Positions 1 to 8,398 of a stretch of DNA of 45,810 bases are shown here, one piece after another. The stretch is from Paeniroseomonas aquatica (GTDB lineage: Bacteria; Pseudomonadota; Alphaproteobacteria; Acetobacterales; Acetobacteraceae). Both the position numbers and the translations under genes were made by a program. The notes under the pieces are model-generated. The model made no database searches, was not told where the DNA came from, and was given only the letters and a program-made list of their open reading frames with translations. The first letter of the stretch is position 1, and every line of letters starts with the position of its first letter. The stretch is from contig NZ_JAUFPN010000027.1 in NCBI RefSeq assembly GCF_030409335.1, positions 1 to 45,810 on the forward strand, read 5' to 3'.

Positions 1-841
1 GCCGCGGCTGCCGCGGCCGCCGGCGCCCCGCGCCGCCCCCCGGCCGGCTCCGAAGGCCGCGGCCGGCCTGGTCGCCGATGCGCGCTCCCGCTGCCAGGCC
101 TGGGTGCCGGGCCTGGCGCCGGACGAGGCGGTCGAGTGGTCCGGCCCCTGCCGCAACGGCCTGGCCCATGGCATGGGCGAGCTGCTGCGGCGCCAGGGCG
201 AGGCGGTGGTCAGCGTCACCCAGGGCCGCTTCGCCGAGGGCCGGGCGGAAGGGCCCGCCACCGTCGCCCTGGCCGGCGGCGGCTTCCTCGAGGCCGAGTT
301 CAGCGCAGGCCAGGCCAGCGCCGGCAGCATCCGCTACGGCGATGCCAGCCTCTACCAGGGCGAGCTGCGCGACCTCCTGCCGGACGGCCAGGGCTCGCGG
401 TCCTGGCCGCGCGGGGCGCGGTACGACGGCCAGTGGGTCGCCGGGCAGCGCTCGGGCGAGGGCCGCCAGCAGGATGCCGCCGGGGTCTATGAAGGGCAGT
501 GGCGCCACGACCGCCGCCACGGCGAGGGCGTCCAGACCTATCCGGGCGGCGACCGCTACGAGGGCGCTTGGCGCGACGACCAGCGCAGCGGCCGCGGCAC
601 CATGCAGTGGTCGGGCGGGGTGTACGAGGGCGAGTGGCGCCACGACCGGCGCAACGGCACCGGCAGCGAGACCTACCGCAGCGGCAGCCGCTACCTCGGG
701 CAGTTCGTCGACGACCTGCCGAGCGGCGCCGGCACGCTGGTCGCGCCCGGCGGCAGGCCGCAGCCGGGCCAGGTGGCGGGCGGCTGCTTCATCGCCGGCG
801 GCCGCAGCCAGCGCATCCTGCCCGGCCCCGGCGCCTGCTGA
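1..841 (+). CDS. MORN-repeat protein, 5' end outside window
   Basis: The reading frame is open from the left edge (codons begin at position 2), so the true start lies upstream; the GTG at 104 is internal. The visible part begins Pro/Ala-rich, then has a Cys/Trp segment (CQAWVPG, WSGPCRNG), and its C-terminal half carries at least five MORN motifs: YDGQW, YEGQWRHDRRHGEG, YEGAWRDDQRSGRG, YEGEWRHDRRNGTG and YLGQFVDD. MORN repeats are beta-hairpins used for protein or membrane-surface contact, and many bacterial examples are exported or periplasmic. No catalytic domain is visible. It converges on the kinase gene, with only 25 nt between the stops. Which process it serves cannot be told; the family call is firm, the function is not. 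Confidence 0.85.
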   Translation, partial: PRLPRPPAPRAAPRPAPKAAAGLVADARSRCQAWVPGLAPDEAVEWSGPCRNGLAHGMGELLRRQGEAVVSVTQGRFAEGRAEGPATVALAGGGFLEAEFSAGQASAGSIRYGDASLYQGELRDLLPDGQGSRSWPRGARYDGQWVAGQRSGEGRQQDAAGVYEGQWRHDRRHGEGVQTYPGGDRYEGAWRDDQRSGRGTMQWSGGVYEGEWRHDRRNGTGSETYRSGSRYLGQFVDDLPSGAGTLVAPGGRPQPGQVAGGCFIAGGRSQRILPGPGAC

Positions 842-866
842 GGCCCAGCGGGCGCCAGGTCCGGCG

Positions 867-2303
867 CTACGCCGGGTGCCGGGGCGGCGGGGGCTCGGCC
901 GGCACGCCGCGCTGGCCGGGGCGCACCACCGTCACCGTGCAGGGCGCCTTCTCCGCCACCTCGCCGGAGACGCTGCCGAGCAGCTTCCGCCGCAGGCTGC
1001 CGGTCCGGGCGCCGAGCACCACGTGGTCCACCGGATTCTGCCGGAGGTAGTCGAGCAGCGCATCGGCCGGGCTCACCGCCTCCAGCACGTGGAAGGTCAC
1101 CCGGGCCTCCGCCAGGCCGAGCGGCGCCGCCCAATGCCGCAGCTCCGCCAGCCGCTGCAGGTGCTTGTTGTGCCCCTCCGGGTCGAGGCTCTGGTCGGGC
1201 GCGATGCGGTTCTGCCGCAGCACGTTGAGGCAGGCGAGCCGGGCCCCCGGCACCGTCGCCAGGACATGGCCGACGGTGGCGCGCAGCGCCTCGGCCAGGG
1301 CCGGCGGCTGGTCCGTCAGATCGATGGCGACGGCGATGATCGGCGCCGCCGCCAGGGCGCCGGCGAGGCTCGGCCGGCGTAGCTGCGGCTGCCAGGCCGG
1401 GTTGAAGCGCCGGCGCAGCACCGCCGCCCAGCCGTCCCGCCGCAGCTTCGCCGCCCGCGCCGTCAGCGGCACCTGCTCGGGATGCCGCAGGGCGAAGGCG
1501 AGCTGCGCCGCGCTGGCGTAGCGGCTGCGGGGCTCCACCTCGAGGCAGCGCAGGATGACCTCCTGCAGCCAGGGCGGGCAGTCCGGCCGCAGCGCCCGCG
1601 GCGGCACCGGGTCCCGCCACAGCCGGCGCCTGAGGTTGGCCAGCCGCTGCGGGTCGCCGAAGGGCCGCACGCCGGTGGTGAAGAAGGCCAGCATGGCGCC
1701 CAGCGCGAAGAGGTCGCTGGCGGGTTCGTCGCGGATCCGCATCACCTGCTCCGGCGCCATGTAGGGCGCGGTGCCGTAGGGCAGGCGGAATTCCTCCTCC
1801 ATCAGGTCGGGCAGCTGGTCGTGCCGGGACAGGCCGAAATCGACCAGCACCGCCACGCCGTCCGGCCGCAGGATGACGTTGGAGGGCTTGAGGTCGAGGT
1901 GCACCACATGCTGGCGATGCACGGCATCGAGCGCCGTCGCCACGGCGATGCCGGTCTCGACCACCTCCTCGATCGGCCGCGGCAGCGCCTCCAGCCGGCC
2001 GTACAGGGAGGCGCCGGGCACCCGCTCCATGACGATGTAGGGCTGGCGGGTGAAGTCGCCGATGGCGATGCAGCGCGGCACGTGCGGGCCGCTGAGCCGG
2101 GGCAGGATCATCTGCTCCATCTCGAAGCTGACGATGGTCGCCGGGTCCTCGCCCTCGAAGAGCCGCGGCAGCTTCATCAGCAGCGGGCCGGGATGGTCGG
2201 GATGGGTCACCGACCAGAGCAGCGCCATGCTGCCGTGGTGCACCACCGTCTCCAGGGTGAAGCCGTCGATGGTGGTGGCCGGCGCGAGCCGCGGGCGGAC
2301 CAT
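867..2303 (-). CDS. Ser/Thr protein kinase fused to a universal stress protein domain
   Basis: A 478-residue fusion. Residues about 15-275 form a Hanks-type kinase: ATP-anchoring Lys44 (LLMKL), catalytic loop HLDLKPSN starting at 135 (HLD for HRD), DFG at 155-157 and APE at 183-185. The glycine loop is degenerate (VHHGSMALLW), so nucleotide handling may be unusual. Residues about 321-462 form a Usp domain (IIAVAIDLTD, HVVLGARTGS, LLGSVSGEV), with the usual Gly nucleotide motif only partly kept. No transmembrane segment is seen, so a cytoplasmic protein is expected. It starts 2 nt after the stop of the metallophosphoesterase, so the two are almost certainly cotranscribed and could act on common phospho-targets (inference). 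Kinase-Usp fusions are known in proteobacteria; their targets are mostly unknown. Confidence 0.9.
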   Translation of the reverse strand: MVRPRLAPATTIDGFTLETVVHHGSMALLWSVTHPDHPGPLLMKLPRLFEGEDPATIVSFEMEQMILPRLSGPHVPRCIAIGDFTRQPYIVMERVPGASLYGRLEALPRPIEEVVETGIAVATALDAVHRQHVVHLDLKPSNVILRPDGVAVLVDFGLSRHDQLPDLMEEEFRLPYGTAPYMAPEQVMRIRDEPASDLFALGAMLAFFTTGVRPFGDPQRLANLRRRLWRDPVPPRALRPDCPPWLQEVILRCLEVEPRSRYASAAQLAFALRHPEQVPLTARAAKLRRDGWAAVLRRRFNPAWQPQLRRPSLAGALAAAPIIAVAIDLTDQPPALAEALRATVGHVLATVPGARLACLNVLRQNRIAPDQSLDPEGHNKHLQRLAELRHWAAPLGLAEARVTFHVLEAVSPADALLDYLRQNPVDHVVLGARTGSLRRKLLGSVSGEVAEKAPCTVTVVRPGQRGVPAEPPPPRHPA

Positions 2304-2305
2304 GG

Positions 2306-3046
2306 TCAGTGGCCGCCGTAGAGCCGGGTCGCCAGCATCTCCGGCAGCCCGGCCGCCAGGATGGCCGCCGCCGCGCCCGCCACGTCATAGGGCACCCGGT
2401 GCCAGGCCAGCTCCTGGCTTTCGGTATCGAAGACGGCGTAGCAGGCGGCCGGATTGCCGTCCCGCGGCTGCCCCACCGCCCCCAGCACCGCCAGCCAGCG
2501 CCGCGGCCGCCGCAGCGGCACCGGCACGGCGGAGACCGGGTGGAAGGCCATCAGCTTCTCGGCGGCGGTGATGCCGAAGAGGCGGGGGATATGGGTATGG
2601 CCGCAGAAGGTCAGCCGCTGGTCGGTCGCCTCCAGGCTGCGCCGGGCATCATCCGCGTCCAGCACGTAGTGCCAGCGCTGCGGCGCCGAGGCCTCGGCAT
2701 GGACATAGAGCCGGTCCTCCTCCTCCACCGCCAGCGGCAGGGCGCCGAGGAAGTCGAGCGCCGGTGCGCCCAGCCGCTGCCGGGTCCAGAGCATCGCGAC
2801 GGTGGCCGCCGCGTTCAGGTCGCCCTGGCCGGCCAGCACCGCCTCGTCGTGGTTGCCGAGCAGGGCGATGGCGCCCCGGCCCACCATCTCCCGCACCCGG
2901 TCCACCACCCAGTCCGGATCGGCGCCATAGCCGACCAGATCGCCGAGGATGGCATAGCGGTCGGGTGCCAAGCCCTCGGCATGGGCCAGGCAGGCCTCGA
3001 AGGCCTGGCGGTTGCCGTGGATGTCGCTCATCAGCGCGATACGCAT
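2306..3046 (-). CDS. Calcineurin-like metallophosphoesterase
   Basis: A 246-residue single-domain phosphoesterase with the complete dimetal signature: D8-x-H10 (MSDIHGN), GD at 35-36 (ILGDLVGYG), GNHD at 64-67, a lone His at 116 (YVHAEAS) and GHTH at 149-152. It belongs to the YfcE/PrpE-like branch, which hydrolyses phosphomonoesters or phosphodiesters; the natural substrate is unknown and could be a phosphoprotein or a nucleotide. The start is supported by AGGGAGGG shortly upstream. The gene follows the monooxygenase pair after a 66-nt gap and precedes the kinase-Usp gene by 2 nt. The kinase/phosphatase pairing is suggestive but unproven. Confidence 0.9.
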   Translation of the reverse strand: MRIALMSDIHGNRQAFEACLAHAEGLAPDRYAILGDLVGYGADPDWVVDRVREMVGRGAIALLGNHDEAVLAGQGDLNAAATVAMLWTRQRLGAPALDFLGALPLAVEEEDRLYVHAEASAPQRWHYVLDADDARRSLEATDQRLTFCGHTHIPRLFGITAAEKLMAFHPVSAVPVPLRRPRRWLAVLGAVGQPRDGNPAACYAVFDTESQELAWHRVPYDVAGAAAAILAAGLPEMLATRLYGGH

Positions 3047-3112
3047 GCCGCCGTCCCTCCCTTTGCCGGGATATCAGCACGGATCGGGGCTCCGCAGTTT
3101 GCGCTGGCTCAG

Positions 3113-4447
3113 TCAGGCCGCATATCGGCTCGGCGCCGGCGGCAGGCCGAGGCGGGTGCGGAGGGTGCTGCCATCGTAGCCGGCCGGGCGCAGCCCGCGC
3201 CGCTGCAGTTCCGGGATGACCAGCTCGACGAAATCCGCAGTATCGACCGGGATGCAGGGGCCCTGGATGTTGAAGCCATCGGCCGCGCCGGTGGTGAACC
3301 ATTCCTCCATCACGTCGGCGACCATGGCCGGGGTGCCGACCACCCCGAGGTGCCAGAAGCCGCCCGAGACCGCCTCGTACAGCTGGCGGATGGTCATCCC
3401 CTCGCGCCGCATCCTCTCCATCAGCGGGCTGGAGAAGAAGCTCTTCTGCCCCGGCGCCGCGGCGATGTCGGGCACCGGCCCGTCGATGTCATGGCCGCGG
3501 TAGTCGGGGAAGTTGTTCACCGCCAGCAGGCCGAGGCCGAGCTTCGGCTCGATGAGCGCCTGCATCCTATCGAACTTGTCCTGCGCTTCCTGCCTGGTGC
3601 GGCCGACGAAGGGCATGATGCCCGGCATCATCTTGACCTGGTCTGGCGTGCGGCCGTATTTCGCCAGCCGCCCCTTGATCGCGGCGTAGTAGGCCCGGGC
3701 GCCCTCGATATCTGGCTGCCCGCCATAGACCACGTCGCTGCAGCGGGCGGAGAATTCCATCGCATTCTCGCTGTCCCCCGCGGTGAAGATCGGCAGATGC
3801 CCCTGCGGCGGCCGCGCCACGTCGAGCGGCCCGCGGATCTTGAAGTGCTTCCCCACATGGTTGAGGTAATGCAGCTTCGCCCGGTCCCAGAACTGCCCCG
3901 TCGCCTTGTCGCGCGGGAAGGCGTCGTCGTCCCAACTGTCCTCGAGGCCCTTCATGACGTCGACGAATTCGATCGCGCGCTCATGCCGGTGGTCGGAGCC
4001 CAGCACCGCATCGAGGCCGAAATTCCGCGCCTCGTCGATGGAGAAGCCGGTGACGAGATTGGCCCCCGCCCGTCCGCCGCTCATGTGGTCCAGCGAGGTG
4101 AGCCAGCGCGTCAGGTTGAACGGGTCATTGTAGGTGGTGGAGACGGTGGGCACGAGCCCGACATGCTTCGTCACCGCGCTCAGCGCCGCCAGCAGCGCCA
4201 CCGGCTCATGCTTGACGATCTGGTGCTCCATCTCCCGGGCAATGGCGGGGTTGTCGAGGTCGCGCACCGCGGCGCTGTCGGCGAGGAAGATCGCATCGAA
4301 GCCGCCCTGCTCGGCCAGCTTCGCGCAATGAACATAGTGGCGGAAATCCATGTTGCCGCCGGCCGGCATGTCGGGATGCCGCCAGGCCGCATAATGATAG
4401 CCGAGATTGGCGATCGAGAGCCCGAGGCCCATCATCCCCCGGCTCAT
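3113..4447 (-). CDS. FMNH2-dependent monooxygenase, NtaA/SnaA/DszA family (copy 1)
   Basis: A 444-residue luciferase-like TIM-barrel monooxygenase. Family motifs seen include FDAIFLAD near the N-terminus, STTYNDPFNLTRWLTSLDHM, ARNFGLDAVLG, ARPPQGHLPIFTAG and a C-terminal LVIPELQRRGL. Family members use reduced FMN supplied by a separate reductase, and O2, to attack C-N or C-S bonds (nitrilotriacetate, EDTA, sulfones). No flavin reductase is encoded nearby, so FMNH2 must come from elsewhere. The start at 4447 shares an ATGA with the stop of the upstream paralogue, so translation is coupled. A longer in-frame reading extends upstream, but it only shadows the paralogue's coding sequence. The substrate cannot be inferred. 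Confidence 0.9.
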   Translation of the reverse strand: MSRGMMGLGLSIANLGYHYAAWRHPDMPAGGNMDFRHYVHCAKLAEQGGFDAIFLADSAAVRDLDNPAIAREMEHQIVKHEPVALLAALSAVTKHVGLVPTVSTTYNDPFNLTRWLTSLDHMSGGRAGANLVTGFSIDEARNFGLDAVLGSDHRHERAIEFVDVMKGLEDSWDDDAFPRDKATGQFWDRAKLHYLNHVGKHFKIRGPLDVARPPQGHLPIFTAGDSENAMEFSARCSDVVYGGQPDIEGARAYYAAIKGRLAKYGRTPDQVKMMPGIMPFVGRTRQEAQDKFDRMQALIEPKLGLGLLAVNNFPDYRGHDIDGPVPDIAAAPGQKSFFSSPLMERMRREGMTIRQLYEAVSGGFWHLGVVGTPAMVADVMEEWFTTGAADGFNIQGPCIPVDTADFVELVIPELQRRGLRPAGYDGSTLRTRLGLPPAPSRYAA

Positions 4448-5820
4448 GCGACCGCTCCCTGGTAGCGCCCTGCCGGCCGGCCGATGCCGAGGTGGCCGCG
4501 GAGCGTCGTCGCCTCGTACTCTCGTCGGTACAGCCCCCGCCGCTGCAGCTCCGGGATCACCAGATCGACGAAATCCTCCGCCGCCCCCGGCATATAGGGC
4601 GGCTGCACCATGAAGCCATCGGCGGCGCCCTCGTGGAACCAGCGCTCCATCATGTCGGCGATGCTCTTCGGCGTGCCGATGACGCCGAGGCTCCAGAAGC
4701 CGCACATCGCCACGTCGAAGAGCTGGCGCAAGGTCAGCTTCTCCTCCCGCGCCCGGTCCATCAGCGCGATGGTCATCTCCGGCTCCCGCCCCGCCAGCCG
4801 GGCGGAGCCGAGATTGTCGGTCCGCATCATCAGCTCCGGCACCGGCTCATCCAGCGGATAGCCGCTCAGGTCGGGGAAGTGGTTCAGGATGAGCTGGCCG
4901 ATGCCGACCTCGATGTTCATCACATCCTGGATCGCGTCGAACTTGGCCTGCGCCTCGCGCTGCGTCTCGCCCACGTAGCACATGATGCCCGGCATCATCA
5001 GCAGGTCGGCCTCGGTGCGGCCGAACCTGCCGAGCCGGCCCTTGACCGAGGCATAGTAGCGCCGCGCCATCTCGAAGCTCGGCTGCCCGCCGTAGCAGAT
5101 GTCCGCCGCCCGCGCCGCCAGATCCTGCGCATTGGACGAGGCCCCGGCGGTGATGATCGGCAGCCAGCCCTGCGGCGGCCGCGCGGTGTCGAGCGGCCCA
5201 CGCACCTTGAAATGCTCCCCGGCGTGGTCCAGCCAGTGGAATTTCTCGCGGTCGAAATACTGCCCGCTCGCCTTGTCCCTGATGAAGGCGTCGTCGTCCC
5301 AGCTGTCCCAGAGCCCGCGCAGGACGTCCACGAATTCCGCGGCGCGGGAATGCCTGATATCGCTGCCGATCGGCCCGTCGAGGCCGAAGTTCATGGCCTC
5401 GTCGATGTTGGTGCTGGTCACCATGTTCCAGCCCATACGGCCGCGGCTGATATGGTCGATACTGGCCATGCGCCGGGCGAAATTATACGGGTGGTTGTAG
5501 GTGGTGGAGGCCGTCGGCACCAGGCCCACATGCGTCGTCACCGCGGCGACGGCGGCGCAGGCCAGCACCGGGTCCAGCTTGACCTGGGCATGTTCCTTGT
5601 CCCGGGCGATGCGCGTGTCGGTGACGTTCATCACCGAGGCCCAGTCGGCCATGAAGACGAAGTCCATCTTGCCGCGCTCGGCGATGGCCGCGCCGCGCAT
5701 GTGATGGTTGATGTCCATGCCGCTCAGCGCCGAGACCCCCGGCAGCCGCCAGGCGGAATAGTGGTAGCCGGCGCTGGCGATGGAGAGGCCGAGCTTCATC
5801 TGGGGCCGGGTATTCGTCAT
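4444..5820 (-). CDS. FMNH2-dependent monooxygenase, NtaA/SnaA/DszA family (copy 2)
   Basis: A 458-residue paralogue of the next gene, with the same block order: MDFVFMADWAS, ASTTYNHPYNFARRMASIDH, GRMGWNMVTSTNIDEA, ARPPQGWLPIITAGASS and LVIPELQRRGLY. It leads the minus-strand group and overlaps copy 1 by 4 nt (ATGA), so the two are probably made together and may act on related substrates or in sequence. It is divergently arranged to a class II aldolase across a 116-nt region with an inverted repeat. Family members are two-component flavin monooxygenases needing an external flavin reductase. A role in opening an organic nitrogen or sulfur compound is inferred from the family only. Confidence 0.9.
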   Translation of the reverse strand: MTNTRPQMKLGLSIASAGYHYSAWRLPGVSALSGMDINHHMRGAAIAERGKMDFVFMADWASVMNVTDTRIARDKEHAQVKLDPVLACAAVAAVTTHVGLVPTASTTYNHPYNFARRMASIDHISRGRMGWNMVTSTNIDEAMNFGLDGPIGSDIRHSRAAEFVDVLRGLWDSWDDDAFIRDKASGQYFDREKFHWLDHAGEHFKVRGPLDTARPPQGWLPIITAGASSNAQDLAARAADICYGGQPSFEMARRYYASVKGRLGRFGRTEADLLMMPGIMCYVGETQREAQAKFDAIQDVMNIEVGIGQLILNHFPDLSGYPLDEPVPELMMRTDNLGSARLAGREPEMTIALMDRAREEKLTLRQLFDVAMCGFWSLGVIGTPKSIADMMERWFHEGAADGFMVQPPYMPGAAEDFVDLVIPELQRRGLYRREYEATTLRGHLGIGRPAGRYQGAVA

Positions 5821-5878
5821 GGCGGGCCGCCTTCTGTCACCGCCGAACTATGCCCCCGCCGCGCCCGCGCGGGAAGCA

Positions 5879-5896
5879 GCTTGCTTGACCGCAAGC
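5879..5896. promoter_or_regulatory. Inverted repeat in divergent promoter region
   Basis: GCTTGC-TTGACC-GCAAGC: perfect 6-bp arms around 6 nt, also fitting T-N11-A. It lies between the divergent monooxygenase and aldolase genes, and the spacer could serve as a -35 (TTGACC) for the aldolase. A regulator binding site is plausible, but no regulator gene is adjacent. Confidence 0.4.
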
Positions 5897-5936
5897 AGGC
5901 CCGCTGACAGGCTTTGCCCGGCATGGAGGCATGGCG

Positions 5937-6677
5937 ATGACCCTTCCGATGGCAGGCAACAACCGGGCCGAGTGGCAGGAATCCCGCGTCGACCTCTCGG
6001 CCGCCCTGCGCTGGGCCGCCCGGCTCGGCTTCCATGAAGGCGTCTGCAACCACTTCTCGGTCATGCTGGCGCCCGACCGCTTCCTCATCAACGCCCACCG
6101 CATGCATTGGGCCAAGGCGCGGGCGAGCGAGCTGCTGGTGATCGACGACCGCGGCAATACCATCGAGGGGGAGGGGCGTCCCGCCACCACCGGCACCAAT
6201 ATCCACGTGCCGATGCATAAGATGACCGGCCACAAGGTCATCCTCCACACCCACATGCCCCATGCCACGGCGCTCACCTGCATCGAAGGCGGGCGGCTCG
6301 AGATGTGCCACCAGAATGCCGGGCGCTTTCACGGGCTGGTCGCCTATGACGACGCCTTCAACGGCTTCGCTTCGGACATGGACGAGGGCACCCGCATGTC
6401 CCGCATGATGGGCGACAAGCGCGTGCTCTTCCTCGGCAACCATGGCGTCGTCGTCGCCGGGGAGAGCATCGCCGATGCCTTCGACGACCTCTACTACCTC
6501 GAGCGCGCCTGCCAGGTGCAGGTCCTCGCCATGTCCACCGGCCGGCCGCTGCGGCTGATCCCGGAGGCGACGGCGGCAAAGCTCGCCCACTTCTCCACAA
6601 GGCACGAGAATGCGCTGCACTTCCTCGCGGCGATCCGCGGGATCCTCGACGAGGAGGAGCCCGCCTACGCCGCCTAG
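5937..6677 (+). CDS. Class II aldolase/adducin family protein
   Basis: A zinc-dependent class II aldolase fold of about 246 residues. Metal-site motifs seen are HTHMPHA (His104, His106) and LGNHG (His169). Relatives cleave sugar phosphates (L-fuculose-1-P, L-ribulose-5-P) or act as decarboxylases on small hydroxy acids; the reaction here is unknown. Two ATGs are possible: GGAGG at 5925-5929 is 7 nt from the ATG at 5937 but only 1 nt from that at 5931, so I prefer 5937. The gene is divergent from the monooxygenases and converges on the transporter permease, sharing with it a palindromic CTAG that holds both stop codons. A second, different class II aldolase occurs at 25458, also beside a polyamine-type ABC transporter. 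Confidence 0.88.
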   Translation: MTLPMAGNNRAEWQESRVDLSAALRWAARLGFHEGVCNHFSVMLAPDRFLINAHRMHWAKARASELLVIDDRGNTIEGEGRPATTGTNIHVPMHKMTGHKVILHTHMPHATALTCIEGGRLEMCHQNAGRFHGLVAYDDAFNGFASDMDEGTRMSRMMGDKRVLFLGNHGVVVAGESIADAFDDLYYLERACQVQVLAMSTGRPLRLIPEATAAKLAHFSTRHENALHFLAAIRGILDEEEPAYAA

Positions 6678-8398
6678 CCGGCGGGCTTCCTGAACCGCTC
6701 CGCCGTCACCAGCAGCGCCGTCACCAGCACGAAGACCACGACGGAGACGGCGGCCAGGGTCGGGTTGAGCTGCAGGATCATGTCGTCCCACATCTGCTTC
6801 GGCAGGGTGGTGGTGACGCCGCCGCTGACGAAGAGCGCCACGGTGAGGTCATCGAAGGAGGTGATGAAGGCGAAGAGGAAGGCCGCCACCAGCCCGCCCT
6901 TCAGCAGCGGGATGGTGATCTGCAGCAGCACCTTCGCCCGCGTCGCGCCCAGGGTCGCCGCCGCCTGGTCCAACCGCCAATCGTAGCCCTTCAGCACCGC
7001 CGCCACCGTGACGAAGGTGAAGGGCAGGGCCAGCACCGTATGGCCGAGCACCAGCCCCGCCTCCGTCGCCACCAGCCCCATCTGCGCGAACAGGTAGAAG
7101 AGCCCGAGCGCCACCACGATGCGCGGCACGATCATCGGCGCCAGGAACAGCGCGAACATCGCCCCCCGCCAGCGGCTCTCGGACCGTGCCAGCGCCAGCG
7201 CCGCGAAGCCCCCCAGCACCACCGCGAGGCAGGCCGTGCCAAACGCCACCACGAATGACCGCACCGTGGCGCCGAGCCAGAGCTCGGAGCCGAAATACAC
7301 AGCGAACCAACGCAGGCTGTAACCGGGTGGCGGAAAACCGAGGAAGTTGCTGTCGGTGAAGCCCATCGGGATCACCACCAGCGTCGGCGCCCCGAGAAAC
7401 AGCAGCACCACCGCCGCATGCGCCGGCAGCAGCCAGCCCAGCACCCGCCGCCCGACCAGCCGCTGCATCACCGCGCCGATCGCCACCTGCACCGCCGCCA
7501 GCCCGGACAGGATGGCGATGCCCACCGCCCGCAGCGCATCCTGCCCCCGCCGCGGCGCGCCGCTCGCCTGGCCGGAGACGGTCGAAAGCCCGAACAGCCG
7601 GTCATAGACCCAGGTCGTCACCAGCGCCGCCGCCAGCATCATCACCGCCAGCGCGCCCGCGAAGCTCCAGTTCATCATCTCCGTGACCTGGGAGATGACG
7701 AGCTGCGCCAGCATGGTATCCTTCGGCCCGCCCAGCAGCGCCGGGGTGATGAAGAAGCCGAGCGATGTGATGAAGACCAGCAGCCCCGCCGCCGCCACGC
7801 CGGGCAGCGAGAGGTGGAAATGCACCCGCCAGAAGACCTGCCCCGGCGGCGCGCCGAGCGTCCCCGCCGCCCGCGGCAAATGCCGATCTGTCCCGATCAT
7901 GACAGGCAGCATGGTCAGCACCGCCAGCGGCAGCATCGCATGCACCATGCCGATCATGACGCCGATCCGCCCATGCAGCACTTCCAAGGGCGCATCGATG
8001 ATCCCGCCCCCCAGCAGCAGCCGGTTCATCACCCCGTTCTGGTCGAGGGTGATCATCCAGGCGAAGGTCTTCACCAGGTAGCTGGTCCAGAAGGGGATCA
8101 TCACCAGCATGACGAACCAGCCCCGCCGCCCATCTGGCAGCCGCGCCAGCCAATGCGCCAGCGGATAGCCGAGCAGCAGCGCGCCCAAGGTCGTCTGCAG
8201 CGCGATGGTGAAGGTGATGCCGAGCACCCGGACATAGACCTCGGTCCCCAGCGCATGCTCGAAATGCTGCAGGGTGAACTCGCCGGTGCCCTCGTTGCGC
8301 AGGCTCAGCGCCAGCAGCTGCACCACCGGATAGAGGAAGAAGACCGCCAGGAAGGCAAGCCCCGGAAGCGCATAGAGCGCCGGCCCGAGCCGCCTCAC
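6674..8398 (-). CDS. ABC transporter permease, fused PotB-PotC type
   Basis: A double-length (574-residue) inner-membrane permease holding two binding-protein-dependent permease domains in one chain. The first (about residues 1-260) contains PFWTSYLVKTFAWM and SLGFFITPALLGG. A linker with an extra hydrophobic segment follows. The second (about 315-574) has TDSNFLGFPPPGYS, APMIVPRIVVALGLFY and an EAA-like loop DQAAATLGATRAKVLLQITIP. These are hallmarks of spermidine/putrescine-type importers, which usually have two separate permease genes, as in the second transporter of this window. The start is taken as GTG at 8398, which overlaps the ATPase stop as GTGA; an ATG at 8431 is also in frame. The last codon shares CTAG with the convergent aldolase. 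Confidence 0.88.
   Translation of the reverse strand: MRRLGPALYALPGLAFLAVFFLYPVVQLLALSLRNEGTGEFTLQHFEHALGTEVYVRVLGITFTIALQTTLGALLLGYPLAHWLARLPDGRRGWFVMLVMIPFWTSYLVKTFAWMITLDQNGVMNRLLLGGGIIDAPLEVLHGRIGVMIGMVHAMLPLAVLTMLPVMIGTDRHLPRAAGTLGAPPGQVFWRVHFHLSLPGVAAAGLLVFITSLGFFITPALLGGPKDTMLAQLVISQVTEMMNWSFAGALAVMMLAAALVTTWVYDRLFGLSTVSGQASGAPRRGQDALRAVGIAILSGLAAVQVAIGAVMQRLVGRRVLGWLLPAHAAVVLLFLGAPTLVVIPMGFTDSNFLGFPPPGYSLRWFAVYFGSELWLGATVRSFVVAFGTACLAVVLGGFAALALARSESRWRGAMFALFLAPMIVPRIVVALGLFYLFAQMGLVATEAGLVLGHTVLALPFTFVTVAAVLKGYDWRLDQAAATLGATRAKVLLQITIPLLKGGLVAAFLFAFITSFDDLTVALFVSGGVTTTLPKQMWDDMILQLNPTLAAVSVVVFVLVTALLVTAERFRKPAG

Noticed and set aside
3113-4705. Longer start at 4705 for monooxygenase copy 1
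   Set aside because: The added 86 residues are the shadow of copy 2 coding sequence; the ATGA overlap at 4447 and family N-terminus fit better.
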